A DNA stretch of 64,000 nt, taken from positions 1 through 64,000 of the forward strand of contig NZ_PYVZ01000006.1 of the NCBI RefSeq assembly GCF_003056405.1, given 5' to 3'. The DNA is from Devosia indica. GTDB taxonomy: Bacteria; Pseudomonadota; Alphaproteobacteria; Rhizobiales; Devosiaceae. A model generated the notes under the pieces. That model was not told the DNA's origin and did not search any database. It was given only the letters and a program-made list of their open reading frames with translations. Positions 21,173 through 31,651 of the stretch are shown in pieces. Every line of letters starts with the position of its first letter. Within the stretch, counting starts at the first letter, position 1. Position numbers and translations under genes: made by a program.

Positions 21173-21784
21173 GTGACCCATCGCCATATCATCGCCATTC
21201 TGCGCGGCATGACGCCCGATGAGGCCGTGCCCGTCTGCACGGCACTGGTGGAGGCCGGTATTACGCTGATCGAAGTGCCGCTCAACTCACCCAATGCGGT
21301 GGATAGTATCGGCCGCGCCGCCAAGGCTCTGTCTGAGCGGGCTGAGATTGGTGCGGGCACGGTGTTGACGCCAGAGGATGTGCGGGCCGTTGCCGGTGCC
21401 GGGGGTACTTTCATCGTTTCCCCGGACACCAATGTCGAGGTGATCGCGGAGACAGTGCGACTGGAGCTGAAGTCCTATCCCGGAGTGTTTTCTCCGACCG
21501 ATGCCTTTGCCGCCATTCGCGCCGGCGCGACCGGGCTCAAATTCTTCCCGGCCGAAGTGCTGGGCGCCAAGGGAATCAAGGCGATGAAAGCCGTGCTGCC
21601 GCCCGCCCTGCCGCTCTATGCGGTGGGCGGCGCCAATCCGGATAATTTCCACGAGTTCTTCGCCGTGGGCTGCGCCGGATTTGGCTTGGGCACCTATATC
21701 TTCAAGCCGGGCATGAGCGTGGCGGAGGTCAGCGAGCGCGCGAAACTGGCCGTTGCGGCCTATGACCAAGGAGCCGCGAAATGA
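21173..21784 (+). CDS. dgoA: 2-dehydro-3-deoxy-6-phosphogalactonate aldolase
   Basis: Class I aldolase that splits KDPGal into pyruvate and glyceraldehyde 3-phosphate. 203 residues, like E. coli DgoA. E34 (in IEVPLNSP) and the Schiff-base lysine K123 (in GLKFFPAEVLG) are in place; VPLNSP is the DgoA variant of the KDPG aldolase motif. The GTG at 21173 has GAGGA at 21161-21165 at ideal distance; the ATG frame from 21125 overlaps dgoK and adds unrelated residues. The stop overlaps the lactonase gene by four bases. Confidence 0.93.
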   Translation: MTHRHIIAILRGMTPDEAVPVCTALVEAGITLIEVPLNSPNAVDSIGRAAKALSERAEIGAGTVLTPEDVRAVAGAGGTFIVSPDTNVEVIAETVRLELKSYPGVFSPTDAFAAIRAGATGLKFFPAEVLGAKGIKAMKAVLPPALPLYAVGGANPDNFHEFFAVGCAGFGLGTYIFKPGMSVAEVSERAKLAVAAYDQGAAK

Positions 21785-22656
21785 CCGAGACCGCCAAGCT
21801 GCTGATCGACAGCCAATGTGCATTGGGTGAAGGGCCGTTCTGGCATGCGGGCCGCCAGCAATTGTTCTGGTTCGATATCAACAACAAGACCCTGTTTGCC
21901 GCCAATGCCGAGGGCGCCGTGCAGAACCAGTGGCAGTTCGACGAGATTGTCGCGGCGGGCGCGATTATCGATGATGCGACGCTGGCACTGGCCAGTGAAA
22001 CCGGGCTGAAGCGTTTTGACATGGTGACCGGTGAGACGGTTCACCTGGTCGATATCGAGCGGGACGTGCCTGCCAATCGTACCAATGACAGCCGGGTGCA
22101 TCCCTCCGGTGCATTCTGGATCGGCACCATGGTCAAGGATGAGGGTCCCAAGGACGGTGGGGTCTATCACTATCGCGCGGGCGTTCTGACCAAGATCATC
22201 TCCAACGCCGCCATCCCCAATGCCACCTGTTTCTCGCCCGACGGGCGCACGGCCTATTGGACCGACACGCCGGACCAGAAGATTCTCAAATGCGCCGTCG
22301 ATCCCGAAACGGGGATGCCGGTTGGCGAGTGGAACCTGTTTGCCGATGTTTCAGAGCATCGCGGCTATCCGGACGGGGCCGTGGTCGATAGCGCGGGCTA
22401 TCTGTGGAACGCCCGTTGGGGCGGCTCCTGCGTGATCCGCTATGCACCTGACGGGTCCATCGACCGAATCATCGAGGTGCCTGTGAGCCAGGTCACCTGC
22501 CCCGCATTTGGCGGCAAGGACCTGAAGCGCCTGTTCCTGACCAGCGCCAACAAGACCCTGTCGGCCGAGCAATTGGCGGAGGAGAAGGTCGCTGGCGGGG
22601 TCTTCTTTATCGACCTCGATGTGGCCGGACAGCCCGAACCCAAGATCAAGCTTTGA
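21781..22656 (+). CDS. SMP-30/gluconolactonase family sugar lactonase
   Basis: A six-bladed beta-propeller lactonase of 291 residues, predicted cytoplasmic. The metal ligands of the SMP-30 fold are present: E17 (LGEGPFW), N102 (NRTNDSRVHPSGAFWIGTM region), N147 (IPNATCFSPDG) and D198 (GYPDGAVVD). In this context it should open galactono-lactone to galactonate, between a galactose dehydrogenase and the dehydratase; arabinono- or xylono-lactone are other possible substrates. ATGA overlap with dgoA shows co-translation. Confidence 0.87.
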   Translation: MTETAKLLIDSQCALGEGPFWHAGRQQLFWFDINNKTLFAANAEGAVQNQWQFDEIVAAGAIIDDATLALASETGLKRFDMVTGETVHLVDIERDVPANRTNDSRVHPSGAFWIGTMVKDEGPKDGGVYHYRAGVLTKIISNAAIPNATCFSPDGRTAYWTDTPDQKILKCAVDPETGMPVGEWNLFADVSEHRGYPDGAVVDSAGYLWNARWGGSCVIRYAPDGSIDRIIEVPVSQVTCPAFGGKDLKRLFLTSANKTLSAEQLAEEKVAGGVFFIDLDVAGQPEPKIKL

Positions 22657-22664
22657 GACCTGCA

Positions 22665-24620
22665 ATGAAGCCCTGCCTTGGCGTCTGCTACTATCCCGAA
22701 CACTGGCCAGAGTCCTTTTGGGAATCCGATGCCATGCGGATGGCCGAGGTCGGCATTCGATTCGTCCGGATCGGTGAATTCGCCTGGTCGCGGCTTGAGC
22801 CAACTGACGGCAATCTCCAACTCGACTGGATGATTCGCGCCATGGACGTGCTGGGGCGCCACGGCCTCAAGGTGATCGTCGGCACGCCGACGGCGACGCC
22901 GCCGCGCTGGATGATCGACAGGCATCCGGATATGCTGGCAGTCGATCGTGAGGGGCGAAGCAAGGGCTTTGGCTCACGGCGGCACTATGATTTCTCGCAT
23001 CTGGGCTATCGCGAGGAAAGTGCGCGAATCACGCGGATTCTTGCCGAGGCGCTGGGCGATCATCCGGCACTCGGTGGCTGGCAGACCGACAATGAATATG
23101 GCTGCCACGACACGACCTATTCCTACTCATCGGCCGCGCAGGACGGTTTTCGAAAGTGGTTGGCCGAGAGATATGAAAATATCGGCGCGCTGAACCAGGC
23201 CTGGGGCACTGTGTTCTGGTCGATGGAGTACAACAACTTTGACCAGATCGAGCTGCCAAACCTACTGGTCTGTGATGCCGCTCCTGCCCATGAGCTGGAT
23301 TTCCGGCGCTATTCGTCCGACCAGGTCGCCGCGTTCAATGCGGTGCAATATGAGATATTGAAGGCCCGGCGGCCTGACCTGCCGGTGATCCACAATTTCA
23401 TGAGCCGGTACAGCGAGTTCGATCACTACAAGTTGGGTGAGACGCTCGATATTGCCAGTTGGGATTCCTATCCCATCGGGCACCTCGCTGGCAGCGATGA
23501 AACCGCGGAGCACAAGGCCCTCTATATGCGCCAGGGCGATCCGGACAATGCAGCATTCCACCACGATCTCTATCGCAGTGTCGGGCATGGCCGGATGTGG
23601 ATCATGGAGCAGCAGCCCGGCCCGGTGAACTGGGCAGCCGCCAACCCCGATCCTCTGCCCGGCATGGCGCGGCTTTGGGCCTGGGAGGCTTTTGCGCACG
23701 GTGCGGAAGTCGTGTCCTATTTCCGCTGGCGCCAGGCGCCTTTCGCGCAGGAACAGATGCATGCAGGGCTAGTGCGACCCGACAGCGAACCGGCGCCCGG
23801 CTATGGTGAAGCCAGCCAGGTGGCGCGGGAGCTTGCCGAAATCGGGCTGGAGGGCACGGTTTCACAAAGCAGGATTGCGCTGATCTACGACTATGAAAGC
23901 GAGTGGGCCTGGGAGGTCCAGCCGCAGGCGGCCGGTTTCAAACATGGCAATCATGTGCGGGAACTCTATTCGGCATTCCGCAAGCGCGGGCTGGATGTCG
24001 ATGTGCTGCCCCCATCGACAAGTAGCTTTGCAGGCTATGACATTGTCGCCATTCCCGCCCTGCTCGCCTGGACGGACGAGCTGCGTGACGCAGTGGCCAA
24101 TTTTGATGGTCACGTACTGATAGGGCCGCGCACTGGCTCGAAAACAGAACACTTTGCCATTCCCGACCGGCTGGGTCCCGACCTGCCGCAGAACCTGCTC
24201 GACGCCAAGGTGGCCAGGGTGGACAGCCTGCCCGCAGGCGTCGAGGTGGCCGTCAAGGGCGGCGGCGCGGCGCGACTTTGGCGCGAAAAAGTGGAGGGCA
24301 GTGCGAAAGTCGTGATGGAGGATGTCGAGGGCGTACCAGTGCTGCTCTCGCAGGGGAACCTTTTCTACCTCACCGCCAGTGGCGACCAGGCACTGGTGCA
24401 GCGTGTGGCCGACTATCTGATTGCCGAGGCCGATACGCCAACACTGGCCCTCCCCGCGGGCGTTCGCTGCCGGGTGCGCGGCCAGTATCGCATCTATGTC
24501 AATTACGGGACCGGCACGCAGACACTGACCCCGGCCCAAGACGAAATTGGCTATGTACTGGGTGGTGCCACCATTCCGGCAGCCGGTGTCAGCGTGGCGC
24601 AATGCGCCAGGGCCGATTGA
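22665..24620 (+). CDS. GH42 beta-galactosidase (cytoplasmic)
   Basis: Glycoside hydrolase family 42, 651 residues, no signal peptide, so it acts on imported beta-galactosides such as lactose. The TIM barrel opens with GVCYYPEHWPE; the acid/base is E144 in GWQTDNEYGCHD and the nucleophile E315 in MWIMEQQPGPVNW. A trimerisation domain and a small C-terminal beta domain follow, so the chain is complete. I use the ATG at 22665; a TTG four codons earlier overlaps the lactonase stop. It supplies galactose to the neighbouring pathway. Its last 32 bases overlap comEC on the other strand. Confidence 0.92.
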   Translation: MKPCLGVCYYPEHWPESFWESDAMRMAEVGIRFVRIGEFAWSRLEPTDGNLQLDWMIRAMDVLGRHGLKVIVGTPTATPPRWMIDRHPDMLAVDREGRSKGFGSRRHYDFSHLGYREESARITRILAEALGDHPALGGWQTDNEYGCHDTTYSYSSAAQDGFRKWLAERYENIGALNQAWGTVFWSMEYNNFDQIELPNLLVCDAAPAHELDFRRYSSDQVAAFNAVQYEILKARRPDLPVIHNFMSRYSEFDHYKLGETLDIASWDSYPIGHLAGSDETAEHKALYMRQGDPDNAAFHHDLYRSVGHGRMWIMEQQPGPVNWAAANPDPLPGMARLWAWEAFAHGAEVVSYFRWRQAPFAQEQMHAGLVRPDSEPAPGYGEASQVARELAEIGLEGTVSQSRIALIYDYESEWAWEVQPQAAGFKHGNHVRELYSAFRKRGLDVDVLPPSTSSFAGYDIVAIPALLAWTDELRDAVANFDGHVLIGPRTGSKTEHFAIPDRLGPDLPQNLLDAKVARVDSLPAGVEVAVKGGGAARLWREKVEGSAKVVMEDVEGVPVLLSQGNLFYLTASGDQALVQRVADYLIAEADTPTLALPAGVRCRVRGQYRIYVNYGTGTQTLTPAQDEIGYVLGGATIPAAGVSVAQCARAD

Positions 24621-26733
24621 GATTCTCAATGGCCGGGCGGATATCGAACCGCCCGGTCGCCTCATTCCAGACCAACCAGTGCACACCGCCTTCGAGCAGG
24701 TTTCGCGGTCCGATGACCTGCCCCGTAGCGTAGCAGAATTGTGGCGGGTAGATGCGCGCGATCAACAGGTCATGGCGACCACAATCTTCGGCGAAAGCTG
24801 CCGCATTGCGGATGACGGCTACGCTATAGGCCGGGTTGGTCAGAATGCAGCCCAGACCGTCGCAATTGGCCGCCGGGTGCGGGGCTGTAATTTCGGCCTG
24901 GTAGTGGTCGCTCCAGACATCGACGGCAAAGCTGCCGGTTCGGCCAGTCACCAGCGCCATTGCCTCACCATTGCGAATTGCGACGGCCTGGGTGGTATCG
25001 GCAATCAGGATGTCCGGGCGCGGTTCGAACCCAATTGCCAGGATTACGGGGAGTGCCAGGGCCGGCCCCAGCAAGCGCCAGCGGGTTTCAAGGAAGGCGA
25101 ACCAGGCAAGAGCGATCAGCCCCACGCCCAATGTCCAACCTGCGAGCAGCGGATTGCCTGTCCAACCCTGGCTCCAGGCGGCCACCAGTTCGGCGACATC
25201 GATCATGCGGTCAATGCCCCAGCCCATGATGGCCAGGAAAAGCCCGTCAATGCCCAGTGGCATGGCAAGAACCGAGACGACGCCGAAAGGCATGATGACC
25301 AGGCTGACAAAGGGCAAGGCCAGCACATTCCCGATAACCCCCAGCGGGGCAGTCTGCTGAAAGTGGTAGGCAGAAAACAGGAGGGTCGCCAGACCCGCGA
25401 CAAGGCTGGTCCATGCGGTAGCGGCAACAACACCGCCGATGCGGGCCAAGCGCCCTCTCGATGGCGTTCCATGAAGGCGCGGCAGTTCATAGATGCCGAT
25501 GAGACCGACGACTGCGGCGAAGGAGAGCTGGAAGCTGGGCCTGAAGATGCTCGCCGGATCGATGAGAATGATGATGATGGCCGCGATGGCGACATTGCGC
25601 ATGGTCAATGCCTGGCGTCCCGCGAGGACCGCGCCGAAGATCAGAGCGAGCATCAGGGTCGAGCGGAAGGCCGGCACATTGTCCATACCACCGGCTAACA
25701 ATAGATAGAGAAAGGCCGCGACAATGCCGACCGATGCAGAGATCTGCTTGATGGGCCAGGCCACAAGAGCCGGAATCGAAGCCAGCGCCAGGCGCAGGAG
25801 CCAGTAGATGCCGCCTGCCACAATGGACAGGTGCAGGCCCGAGATCGAATAGATGTGGGCCAAGCCCGAGGCGGCCATGACGTCGCGCGTTTCATCGGTG
25901 ATGTCGCTTTGATCCCCGACCACCATGGCCTTGCCGATCGCGGCTGTAGCGCCATCCAGAACCGTATCGATGCGGTCACCAATGACGGTGCGCAGGCCCT
26001 GAACCTGACGGGCCAGGCTCCAGATGTCGCCGGCGGCAAGGACCTCAAGCGTCCCGATGGTCGAACCATAAGCCCCCACGCCAACGAAATAGGAGTGAAA
26101 CTGCCCGTCATGAGCACCGGGCAAGACCGGCCCTGGAATGGGTGCCAACCGCAGGGCGGCCCGGAAGCTGTCGCCCGGCGCGAGCTTTAGATCGCCCGGC
26201 AGGACGATACGGGCGCGGCGGATCGGGACTGGTCTGGCGTCTTCGATCGGCACAAGTTGGGACGCAATGATCCGGATCCGGTTCTCATCGGCGGACAGGA
26301 CCTCGTCGACCTGGGCTTCATAGGTACCATAGGCCGGGTAGGCCAGCATCGGGGTGCCAAAGGCCAAGCCATGCAGGGGCAAGAGGCAGAAGCCGAGCCA
26401 GAACGCGGAGATCTGAACGACGCCCCGGAGCCCATTCAGTGCAAGCCGAACACGAGACACCACCATCAGGACAGCCAGAGCAATCGCCACGCCAGCGAGC
26501 AGATAGGCTGACGGCTCGGCTGGCATGGTTGCGTAGCAGATCAGCCCCGCGATCATGGAAAACGGCAGCAGGACAAAGAGCCGACGCATTTCAACGGCAC
26601 TTTGTATGGCGTTGCGCAGGCTATCCCCTGCTGCAGGTTCTCCAGGAGCAGGCCAGTCCGCCCGCTTGCCGCGCGCGCGCAACCATCTGGCCAGCCTCGA
26701 CGTGCCCTCGACAACCCTTTGCCCAGCCCCCAT
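24589..26733 (-). CDS. comEC: ComEC/Rec2 family DNA-uptake channel protein
   Basis: Polytopic inner-membrane protein for passage of single-stranded DNA in natural transformation. About 714 residues: N-terminal TM helices and an OB-like DUF4131 domain (residues about 40-230), then the Competence domain with [33 protein letters not shown] and [12 protein letters not shown], about ten TM helices, and a short C-terminal part. The usual metallo-beta-lactamase-like C-terminal domain lacks its HxHxDH motif, as in many alphaproteobacteria. I prefer the ATG at 26733; a TTG at 26754 is also in frame. Divergent from gltX and converging on the GH42 gene. Whether this organism is competent is not shown here. 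Confidence 0.85.
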   Translation of the reverse strand: MGAGQRVVEGTSRLARWLRARGKRADWPAPGEPAAGDSLRNAIQSAVEMRRLFVLLPFSMIAGLICYATMPAEPSAYLLAGVAIALAVLMVVSRVRLALNGLRGVVQISAFWLGFCLLPLHGLAFGTPMLAYPAYGTYEAQVDEVLSADENRIRIIASQLVPIEDARPVPIRRARIVLPGDLKLAPGDSFRAALRLAPIPGPVLPGAHDGQFHSYFVGVGAYGSTIGTLEVLAAGDIWSLARQVQGLRTVIGDRIDTVLDGATAAIGKAMVVGDQSDITDETRDVMAASGLAHIYSISGLHLSIVAGGIYWLLRLALASIPALVAWPIKQISASVGIVAAFLYLLLAGGMDNVPAFRSTLMLALIFGAVLAGRQALTMRNVAIAAIIIILIDPASIFRPSFQLSFAAVVGLIGIYELPRLHGTPSRGRLARIGGVVAATAWTSLVAGLATLLFSAYHFQQTAPLGVIGNVLALPFVSLVIMPFGVVSVLAMPLGIDGLFLAIMGWGIDRMIDVAELVAAWSQGWTGNPLLAGWTLGVGLIALAWFAFLETRWRLLGPALALPVILAIGFEPRPDILIADTTQAVAIRNGEAMALVTGRTGSFAVDVWSDHYQAEITAPHPAANCDGLGCILTNPAYSVAVIRNAAAFAEDCGRHDLLIARIYPPQFCYATGQVIGPRNLLEGGVHWLVWNEATGRFDIRPAIENLNRPWRIAPR

Positions 26734-26806
26734 GCGCCCTGCCCTTGCGCTCAAGCCCGCCTATGCTACACACAGCCCGCAATTTCTCAAATCCTTCCGG
26801 TTTGCC

Positions 26807-28222
26807 ATGTCTCAGGTCGTCACGCGTTTTGCTCCCTCTCCCACCGGCTATCTGCACATTGGCGGTGCGCGAACGGCGCTGTTTAGCTGGGCCTATGCGC
26901 AGAACAAGGGCGGCAAAATGCTCTTGCGTATCGAGGATACGGATCGGGAAAGGTCCACTGAGGCCGCCGTCACCGCACTGATCGATGGGTTGAAGTGGCT
27001 GGGCTTGGACTGGGAAGGCGAGCCGATCAGCCAGTTCTCCCGCGCTGCGCGGCATGCTGAAGTGGCTCACGAGCTGGTGAAAAAAGGGCACGCCTATTAT
27101 TGCTATTGTTCCCCCCAGGAGCTGGAACAGATGCGCGAGGAGGCCCGCGCCGCTGGCAAGCCGCCACGCTATAACGGCTATTGGCGGGACCGCGACGCTT
27201 CGGAGGCCCCTGCCGACATCAAGCCAGTGATCCGTATCAAGGCGCCGCTGGAAGGCGAGATCGTCGTGCGCGACCATGTGCAGGGTGAGGTGGTGTTCAA
27301 AACCGAGAACCTGGATGACTTCATCATCCTGCGATCGGATGGCACCCCGACCTACATGCATGCCGTGGTGGTCGATGACCATGACATGGGCGTCACCCAT
27401 ATCATCCGCGGCGACGACCACCTGACCAATGCGGCCCGGCAGATCATCATCTACAATGCCATGGGCTGGACCGTGCCGGAAATGGCGCATATCCCGCTGA
27501 TCCATGGGCCGGATGGCGCCAAGCTGTCCAAGCGGCACGGCGCGCTCGGCGTCGAGGCCTATCGGCAGATGGGCTACCTGCCCGCAGCCTTGCGCAACTA
27601 TCTGGCGCGCCTGGGCTGGAGCCATGGCGACGACGAATTCTTCACCACCGAGCAGATGGTGGAATGGTTCAGCCTTGAGGCCCTCAACAAGGGGGCTGCG
27701 CGCTTCGACTTCGTCAAGCTCGAGAACATCAACGGTCACTATATCCGCGAGGCCGACCCCGCCTATCTGTATGACGTTATGGTTGAAACGGCCAGGGAAG
27801 TCGGGCGCGACGAGGATGCCAAGGGCCTGATGGCCAACCACAATACGGTTCTGGCCGCCCTGCCCGAATTGCAGCCGCGCGCCAAGACCGTGCTTGAACT
27901 GATCGATCTTGCACAGTTCATCTATGCCCTGCGCCCAATCCAGCCGGACGAGAAAGCTGCGGCGTTGCTGACCGATGAGGCACGCATTGTGCTCCAGAGC
28001 GTTGCCGATACGTTAGGGGGCCTTGCCGATTGGTCAGTGCCAAGCATTGATGCGGCCATGCGTGCCCTGGCTGAGGAAAAGGGGCTCAAGCTGGGCAAAC
28101 TGGCACAGCCTTTGCGTGCGGCGCTCACCGGACGCACTGTTTCTCCGGGGATTTTCGAGGTCATGGTGCTGATCGGACGAGAAGAGAGCCTTGCCCGACT
28201 CGGTGATCAGACGGCTGCTTGA
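26807..28222 (+). CDS. gltX: Glutamyl-tRNA synthetase
   Basis: Class I synthetase charging tRNA-Glu (and in alphaproteobacteria often tRNA-Gln for later amidation). 471 residues. The HIGH motif appears as YLHIGGAR (residues 15-22) and KMSKS as AKLSKRHGA. The start ATG at 26807 gives [14 protein letters not shown], the family N-terminus; the longer frame overlaps comEC. Alphaproteobacteria often carry two GltX copies with different tRNA preference; which one this is cannot be told. Confidence 0.97.
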   Translation: MSQVVTRFAPSPTGYLHIGGARTALFSWAYAQNKGGKMLLRIEDTDRERSTEAAVTALIDGLKWLGLDWEGEPISQFSRAARHAEVAHELVKKGHAYYCYCSPQELEQMREEARAAGKPPRYNGYWRDRDASEAPADIKPVIRIKAPLEGEIVVRDHVQGEVVFKTENLDDFIILRSDGTPTYMHAVVVDDHDMGVTHIIRGDDHLTNAARQIIIYNAMGWTVPEMAHIPLIHGPDGAKLSKRHGALGVEAYRQMGYLPAALRNYLARLGWSHGDDEFFTTEQMVEWFSLEALNKGAARFDFVKLENINGHYIREADPAYLYDVMVETAREVGRDEDAKGLMANHNTVLAALPELQPRAKTVLELIDLAQFIYALRPIQPDEKAAALLTDEARIVLQSVADTLGGLADWSVPSIDAAMRALAEEKGLKLGKLAQPLRAALTGRTVSPGIFEVMVLIGREESLARLGDQTAA

Positions 28223-28255
28223 GACACGATAGGCAAGCCTGTCGCCAGCCTGTCG

Positions 28256-28280
28256 GATAGATAAGTCATACTCACCTATC
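28256..28280. promoter_or_regulatory. Imperfect 25-bp palindrome upstream of gltA
   Basis: GATAGATAAGT (28256-28266) and ACTCACCTATC (28270-28280) match as inverted repeats at 9 of 11 positions with a 3-base centre. It lies about 130 bases before the gltA start in the gltX-gltA spacer, where the gltA promoter must be. No T-run follows, so an operator is more likely than a terminator. The binding factor is unknown. Confidence 0.4.
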
Positions 28281-28406
28281 GGTTGCTTGCGATGGGCAAG
28301 ACCTGATACCTCTGCACCGGAAAATCGGCGCTTTAAGGGCGCCGCCCCCGGGGCCGCATTTCCTGTCCTTTCCTGCGGACGAACGGGGTGAAGCGAGGAG
28401 AGCTCA

Positions 28407-29696
28407 ATGACCGAAAAAGTCGCCAAACTCGTCATCGGAGACCAGACCCACGAATTCCCCATATTGAGTGGTTCGGTGGGTCCGGATGTGATGGATATCC
28501 GTTCGCTCTATGCCAAGACGGGCCTGTTTACCTACGACCCCGGGTTCACCTCGACGGCAGCGTGCGATAGCGCGATTACCTATATCGATGGCGACAAGGG
28601 CGAGTTGCTCTACCGCGGTTACCCCATCGAGCAACTGGCCGAAAAGTCCAGCTATCTCGAAGTGTGCTACCTGCTGCTCTATGGCGAGCTGCCGACCCCG
28701 ACCCAGTTCAAGGAATTCGAGGCCCTGGTGACGCGCCACACCATGGTGCATGAGCAGATGCACTATTTCTATCGTGGCTTCCGCCGCGACGCGCACCCAA
28801 TGGCCATCATGACCGGCGTTGTCGGCGCCATGGCGGCCTTTTACCATGACAGTACCGACATCAACGATCCGCAGCAGCGCGAGATCGCTTCGATCCGCAT
28901 GATCGCCAAAATGCCGACGATTGCGGCCATGGCCTACAAGTATTCAGTGGGCCAGCCCTTCGTCTACCCGCGCAACGATCTCGATTACGCAGCGAACTTC
29001 CTGCATATGTGCTTCTCGGTGCCCGCCGAGGAATACAAGGTCGATCCCAAGATCGCCCGCGCGATGGACCTGATCTTCACACTGCATGCCGATCACGAGC
29101 AGAACGCATCGACCTCGACGGTGCGTTTGTCGGGATCGTCGGACGCCAACCCGTTCGCCTGTATCGCGGCTGGCGTGGCGTGCCTCTGGGGCCCCGCTCA
29201 TGGCGGCGCCAATGAAGCCTGCCTCAACATGCTGCGTGAAATCGGCACGGTGGATCGTATCCCCGAATTCATTGCCCGCGCCAAGGACAAGAACGACCCG
29301 TTCCGCCTGATGGGCTTTGGTCATCGCGTCTACAAGAACTTCGATCCGCGCGCCAAGGTGATGCAGGCCACGGCCAAGGAAGTGCTGGAGATTCTCGGGG
29401 TGGGCAATAATCCCACGCTGCAGGTGGCCCAGGAGCTGGAGCGCATTGCGCTCGAGGACCAATACTTCATCGACCGCAAGCTTTACCCGAATGTCGACTT
29501 CTATTCGGGCGTGATCCTGGATGCGATCGGCTTCCCGACCTCAATGTTTACCGTGCTGTTCGCCGTCGCCCGCACCGTTGGCTGGATCAGCCAGTGGAAG
29601 GAAATGATTGGCGACCCGCAGAAGAAGATTGGCCGCCCGCGCCAGCTCTACAATGGCGCCACTGCACGGGACTACGATCCGATCAACAGCCGCTAA
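28407..29696 (+). CDS. gltA: Citrate synthase (type II)
   Basis: First step of the citric acid cycle: oxaloacetate plus acetyl-CoA to citrate. 429 residues, the length of the NADH-sensitive hexameric type in Gram-negative bacteria. Catalytic residues are in [24 protein letters not shown] and PNVDFYSG. The ATG at 28407 has AGCGAGGAGAG just upstream. The stop overlaps that of lpxB on the other strand by four bases. Confidence 0.98.
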   Translation: MTEKVAKLVIGDQTHEFPILSGSVGPDVMDIRSLYAKTGLFTYDPGFTSTAACDSAITYIDGDKGELLYRGYPIEQLAEKSSYLEVCYLLLYGELPTPTQFKEFEALVTRHTMVHEQMHYFYRGFRRDAHPMAIMTGVVGAMAAFYHDSTDINDPQQREIASIRMIAKMPTIAAMAYKYSVGQPFVYPRNDLDYAANFLHMCFSVPAEEYKVDPKIARAMDLIFTLHADHEQNASTSTVRLSGSSDANPFACIAAGVACLWGPAHGGANEACLNMLREIGTVDRIPEFIARAKDKNDPFRLMGFGHRVYKNFDPRAKVMQATAKEVLEILGVGNNPTLQVAQELERIALEDQYFIDRKLYPNVDFYSGVILDAIGFPTSMFTVLFAVARTVGWISQWKEMIGDPQKKIGRPRQLYNGATARDYDPINSR

Positions 29697-30820
29697 GTGC
29701 GCCAGATTTCGAGGATCCGGTCTGCCGGGTCCTCGCGGAGGTGCGGGGGCAGCCCCGCCTCCATAATCCGAAAAAGCTCGTCAAAGGCCAGTATCTGGTC
29801 CTGGCGGGCTTTTTTGTTGTCCAGCAGATTGCGCATTGCTGACTTTGCAGGGCTCGCCAAAAGTGGTGCTGCGACAAATTCGGGCACAATCTGTTCGCCG
29901 AGAATGATATTGGGCAGGGATACCCAAGGCCGACCGAGTTTTGCGTAGACATGGGATTGGTGGCTGTCGAGCGCGTAAATGACCACCATAGGAACACGCG
30001 CGAGAGCTAGTTCGAGCGTCACGGTGCCCGAGACGCAGATGGCGCCAATGGCCTGCTGATAAACTTCGCGACGCGCAGCGCGCGATTCAACGACACGGAC
30101 TGGCGCCGGCCAACTGGCGGTTTCCCGGATCAGCCTGTCGCGCAGCCGGGGCAAGGTCGGGATGACCAGTTCAGTCACCACCTCATGGCGCGCGAGGTCG
30201 GCTGCCATTTCGGCCAATACGGGCATGTGGCGGCGCAGCTCGCCATCGCGGCTGCCAGGCAGCAGAACAAGCGGCCCTCGATCAGGTGGCGATAGCGAAG
30301 GGATGGCCTCGGCAAGGGCCGGATGGCCGACGTAGCTGGTGGGGGGACCGCCAAGCCGCTCCATGGCCTCAGGCTCGAACGGGAGCACGGCCAGAACGGC
30401 ATCGAAGAGCGGCGCAAGGCGTTTGGCGCGCTCCGGGTGGCGGGCCCAAACCGATGGCGCCACATAGAGGACCAAGTGACCAGCATACCCGCGCTTGCGC
30501 AGGCGTGCCGCCAGAAGGCGCGAGAAGTCCTGGGCATCGACAAGCACCACCATGTCAGGGTTTGCGGCCAGGATGGCCTGCGCTGTCTGCTTGAGCCGCC
30601 AGAGCAGGCGTGGCAGGTTGAGCAGCACATCGGTGATGCCCATGACCGCCAGATCGGACATCGCATAGAGCGTGGTCAGCCCCTGCCCCGCCAATTCGTC
30701 GCCGCCAACGCCAGACAGCTCCAGATTCACCTGGCCGCGCAGCCGCGCCACCAAATCTGCAGCAATCCGATCTCCGGACGGCTCACCGGCCAGAATAAAG
30801 AGGCGCAGCTTCTCGCTCAT
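29693..30820 (-). CDS. lpxB: Lipid-A-disaccharide synthase
   Basis: Condenses UDP-2,3-diacylglucosamine with lipid X to make the lipid A disaccharide. A 375-residue GT19 glycosyltransferase starting [21 protein letters not shown], with [35 protein letters not shown] and [20 protein letters not shown] at 30820 has GGAGGCAA. It follows lpxA by only 21 bases; the lpxI gene that normally lies between lpxA and lpxB in alphaproteobacteria is not here, so the UDP-sugar hydrolase that makes its substrate must be elsewhere. Confidence 0.97.
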   Translation of the reverse strand: MSEKLRLFILAGEPSGDRIAADLVARLRGQVNLELSGVGGDELAGQGLTTLYAMSDLAVMGITDVLLNLPRLLWRLKQTAQAILAANPDMVVLVDAQDFSRLLAARLRKRGYAGHLVLYVAPSVWARHPERAKRLAPLFDAVLAVLPFEPEAMERLGGPPTSYVGHPALAEAIPSLSPPDRGPLVLLPGSRDGELRRHMPVLAEMAADLARHEVVTELVIPTLPRLRDRLIRETASWPAPVRVVESRAARREVYQQAIGAICVSGTVTLELALARVPMVVIYALDSHQSHVYAKLGRPWVSLPNIILGEQIVPEFVAAPLLASPAKSAMRNLLDNKKARQDQILAFDELFRIMEAGLPPHLREDPADRILEIWRT

Positions 30821-30841
30821 GGTTGCCTCCGGATCGGATGG

Positions 30842-31651
30842 CTATTCTGTCTCGTGGCCGTTGCGCGGCAGCAGGATGGGGCGATCCTGGGCGTCTGCAA
30901 TGAAACGCACCACGTCCTGAACCAGAGCATCCTGGCTGAAGATCTCGGCTGCGTCTTCCACGCGTTCCCGCAGCGTCCCCTCACTCGCAAAAATCTGCCG
31001 ATAAGCGGCGCGCAGGCGGTGGATGGCTTCGCGCTCAAAGCCCCGGCGCTTGAGGCCAATGAGGTTGAGGCCAGTCAGGGTCGCCCGGTTGCCGACCGCC
31101 ATGCCGTAGGGAATGACGTCGCCATCCACCATGGATTGGGCGCCGATAAAGGCGTGCGCGCCGATGCGGGTGAATTGATGGATGACGCAGGTGCCGCCAA
31201 AAATCACATTGTCACCGACCTGAACATGGCCGGCTACGCCGACATAGTTGGCCATGATGACATTGTTCCCCAAAATCGCGTCATGGGCGACGTGAGCGTT
31301 GGCCATAATCAGGCAATTATTGCCAATGCGCGTGACCATGCCACCATTTTCGGTGCCCGGATTGATGGTCACGGATTCCCTTATGGTGCAGTTCGCGCCA
31401 ATTTCGAGGCGTGAGTTCTCACCATGAAACTTGAGATCCTGCGGCTCATGGCCGATCGAGGCGAAGGGAAAGATACGCGTACCGGGGCCGATCGTCGTGT
31501 TGCCTTCGACAACAGCGTGCGACACCAACTCGACCCTGTCGCCAAGCGTGACATTGCTGCCAACGATGCTATATGGCCCGATGCGTACATCCGCGCCGAG
31601 CCTGGCCCCATCGGCGACAATCGCCGTGGGGTGAATCATAGGGGCTGTCAC
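30842..31651 (-). CDS. lpxA: Acyl-ACP--UDP-N-acetylglucosamine O-acyltransferase
   Basis: First step of lipid A synthesis: transfer of 3-hydroxyacyl from ACP to UDP-GlcNAc. 269 residues of left-handed beta-helix hexapeptide repeats, with catalytic H123 in ANAHVAHDAILGN and the C-terminal helical domain GLNLIGLKRRGFEREAIHRLR. The start is a GTG at 31651 overlapping the fabZ stop by four bases (GTGA). Confidence 0.98.
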   Translation of the reverse strand: MTAPMIHPTAIVADGARLGADVRIGPYSIVGSNVTLGDRVELVSHAVVEGNTTIGPGTRIFPFASIGHEPQDLKFHGENSRLEIGANCTIRESVTINPGTENGGMVTRIGNNCLIMANAHVAHDAILGNNVIMANYVGVAGHVQVGDNVIFGGTCVIHQFTRIGAHAFIGAQSMVDGDVIPYGMAVGNRATLTGLNLIGLKRRGFEREAIHRLRAAYRQIFASEGTLRERVEDAAEIFSQDALVQDVVRFIADAQDRPILLPRNGHETE

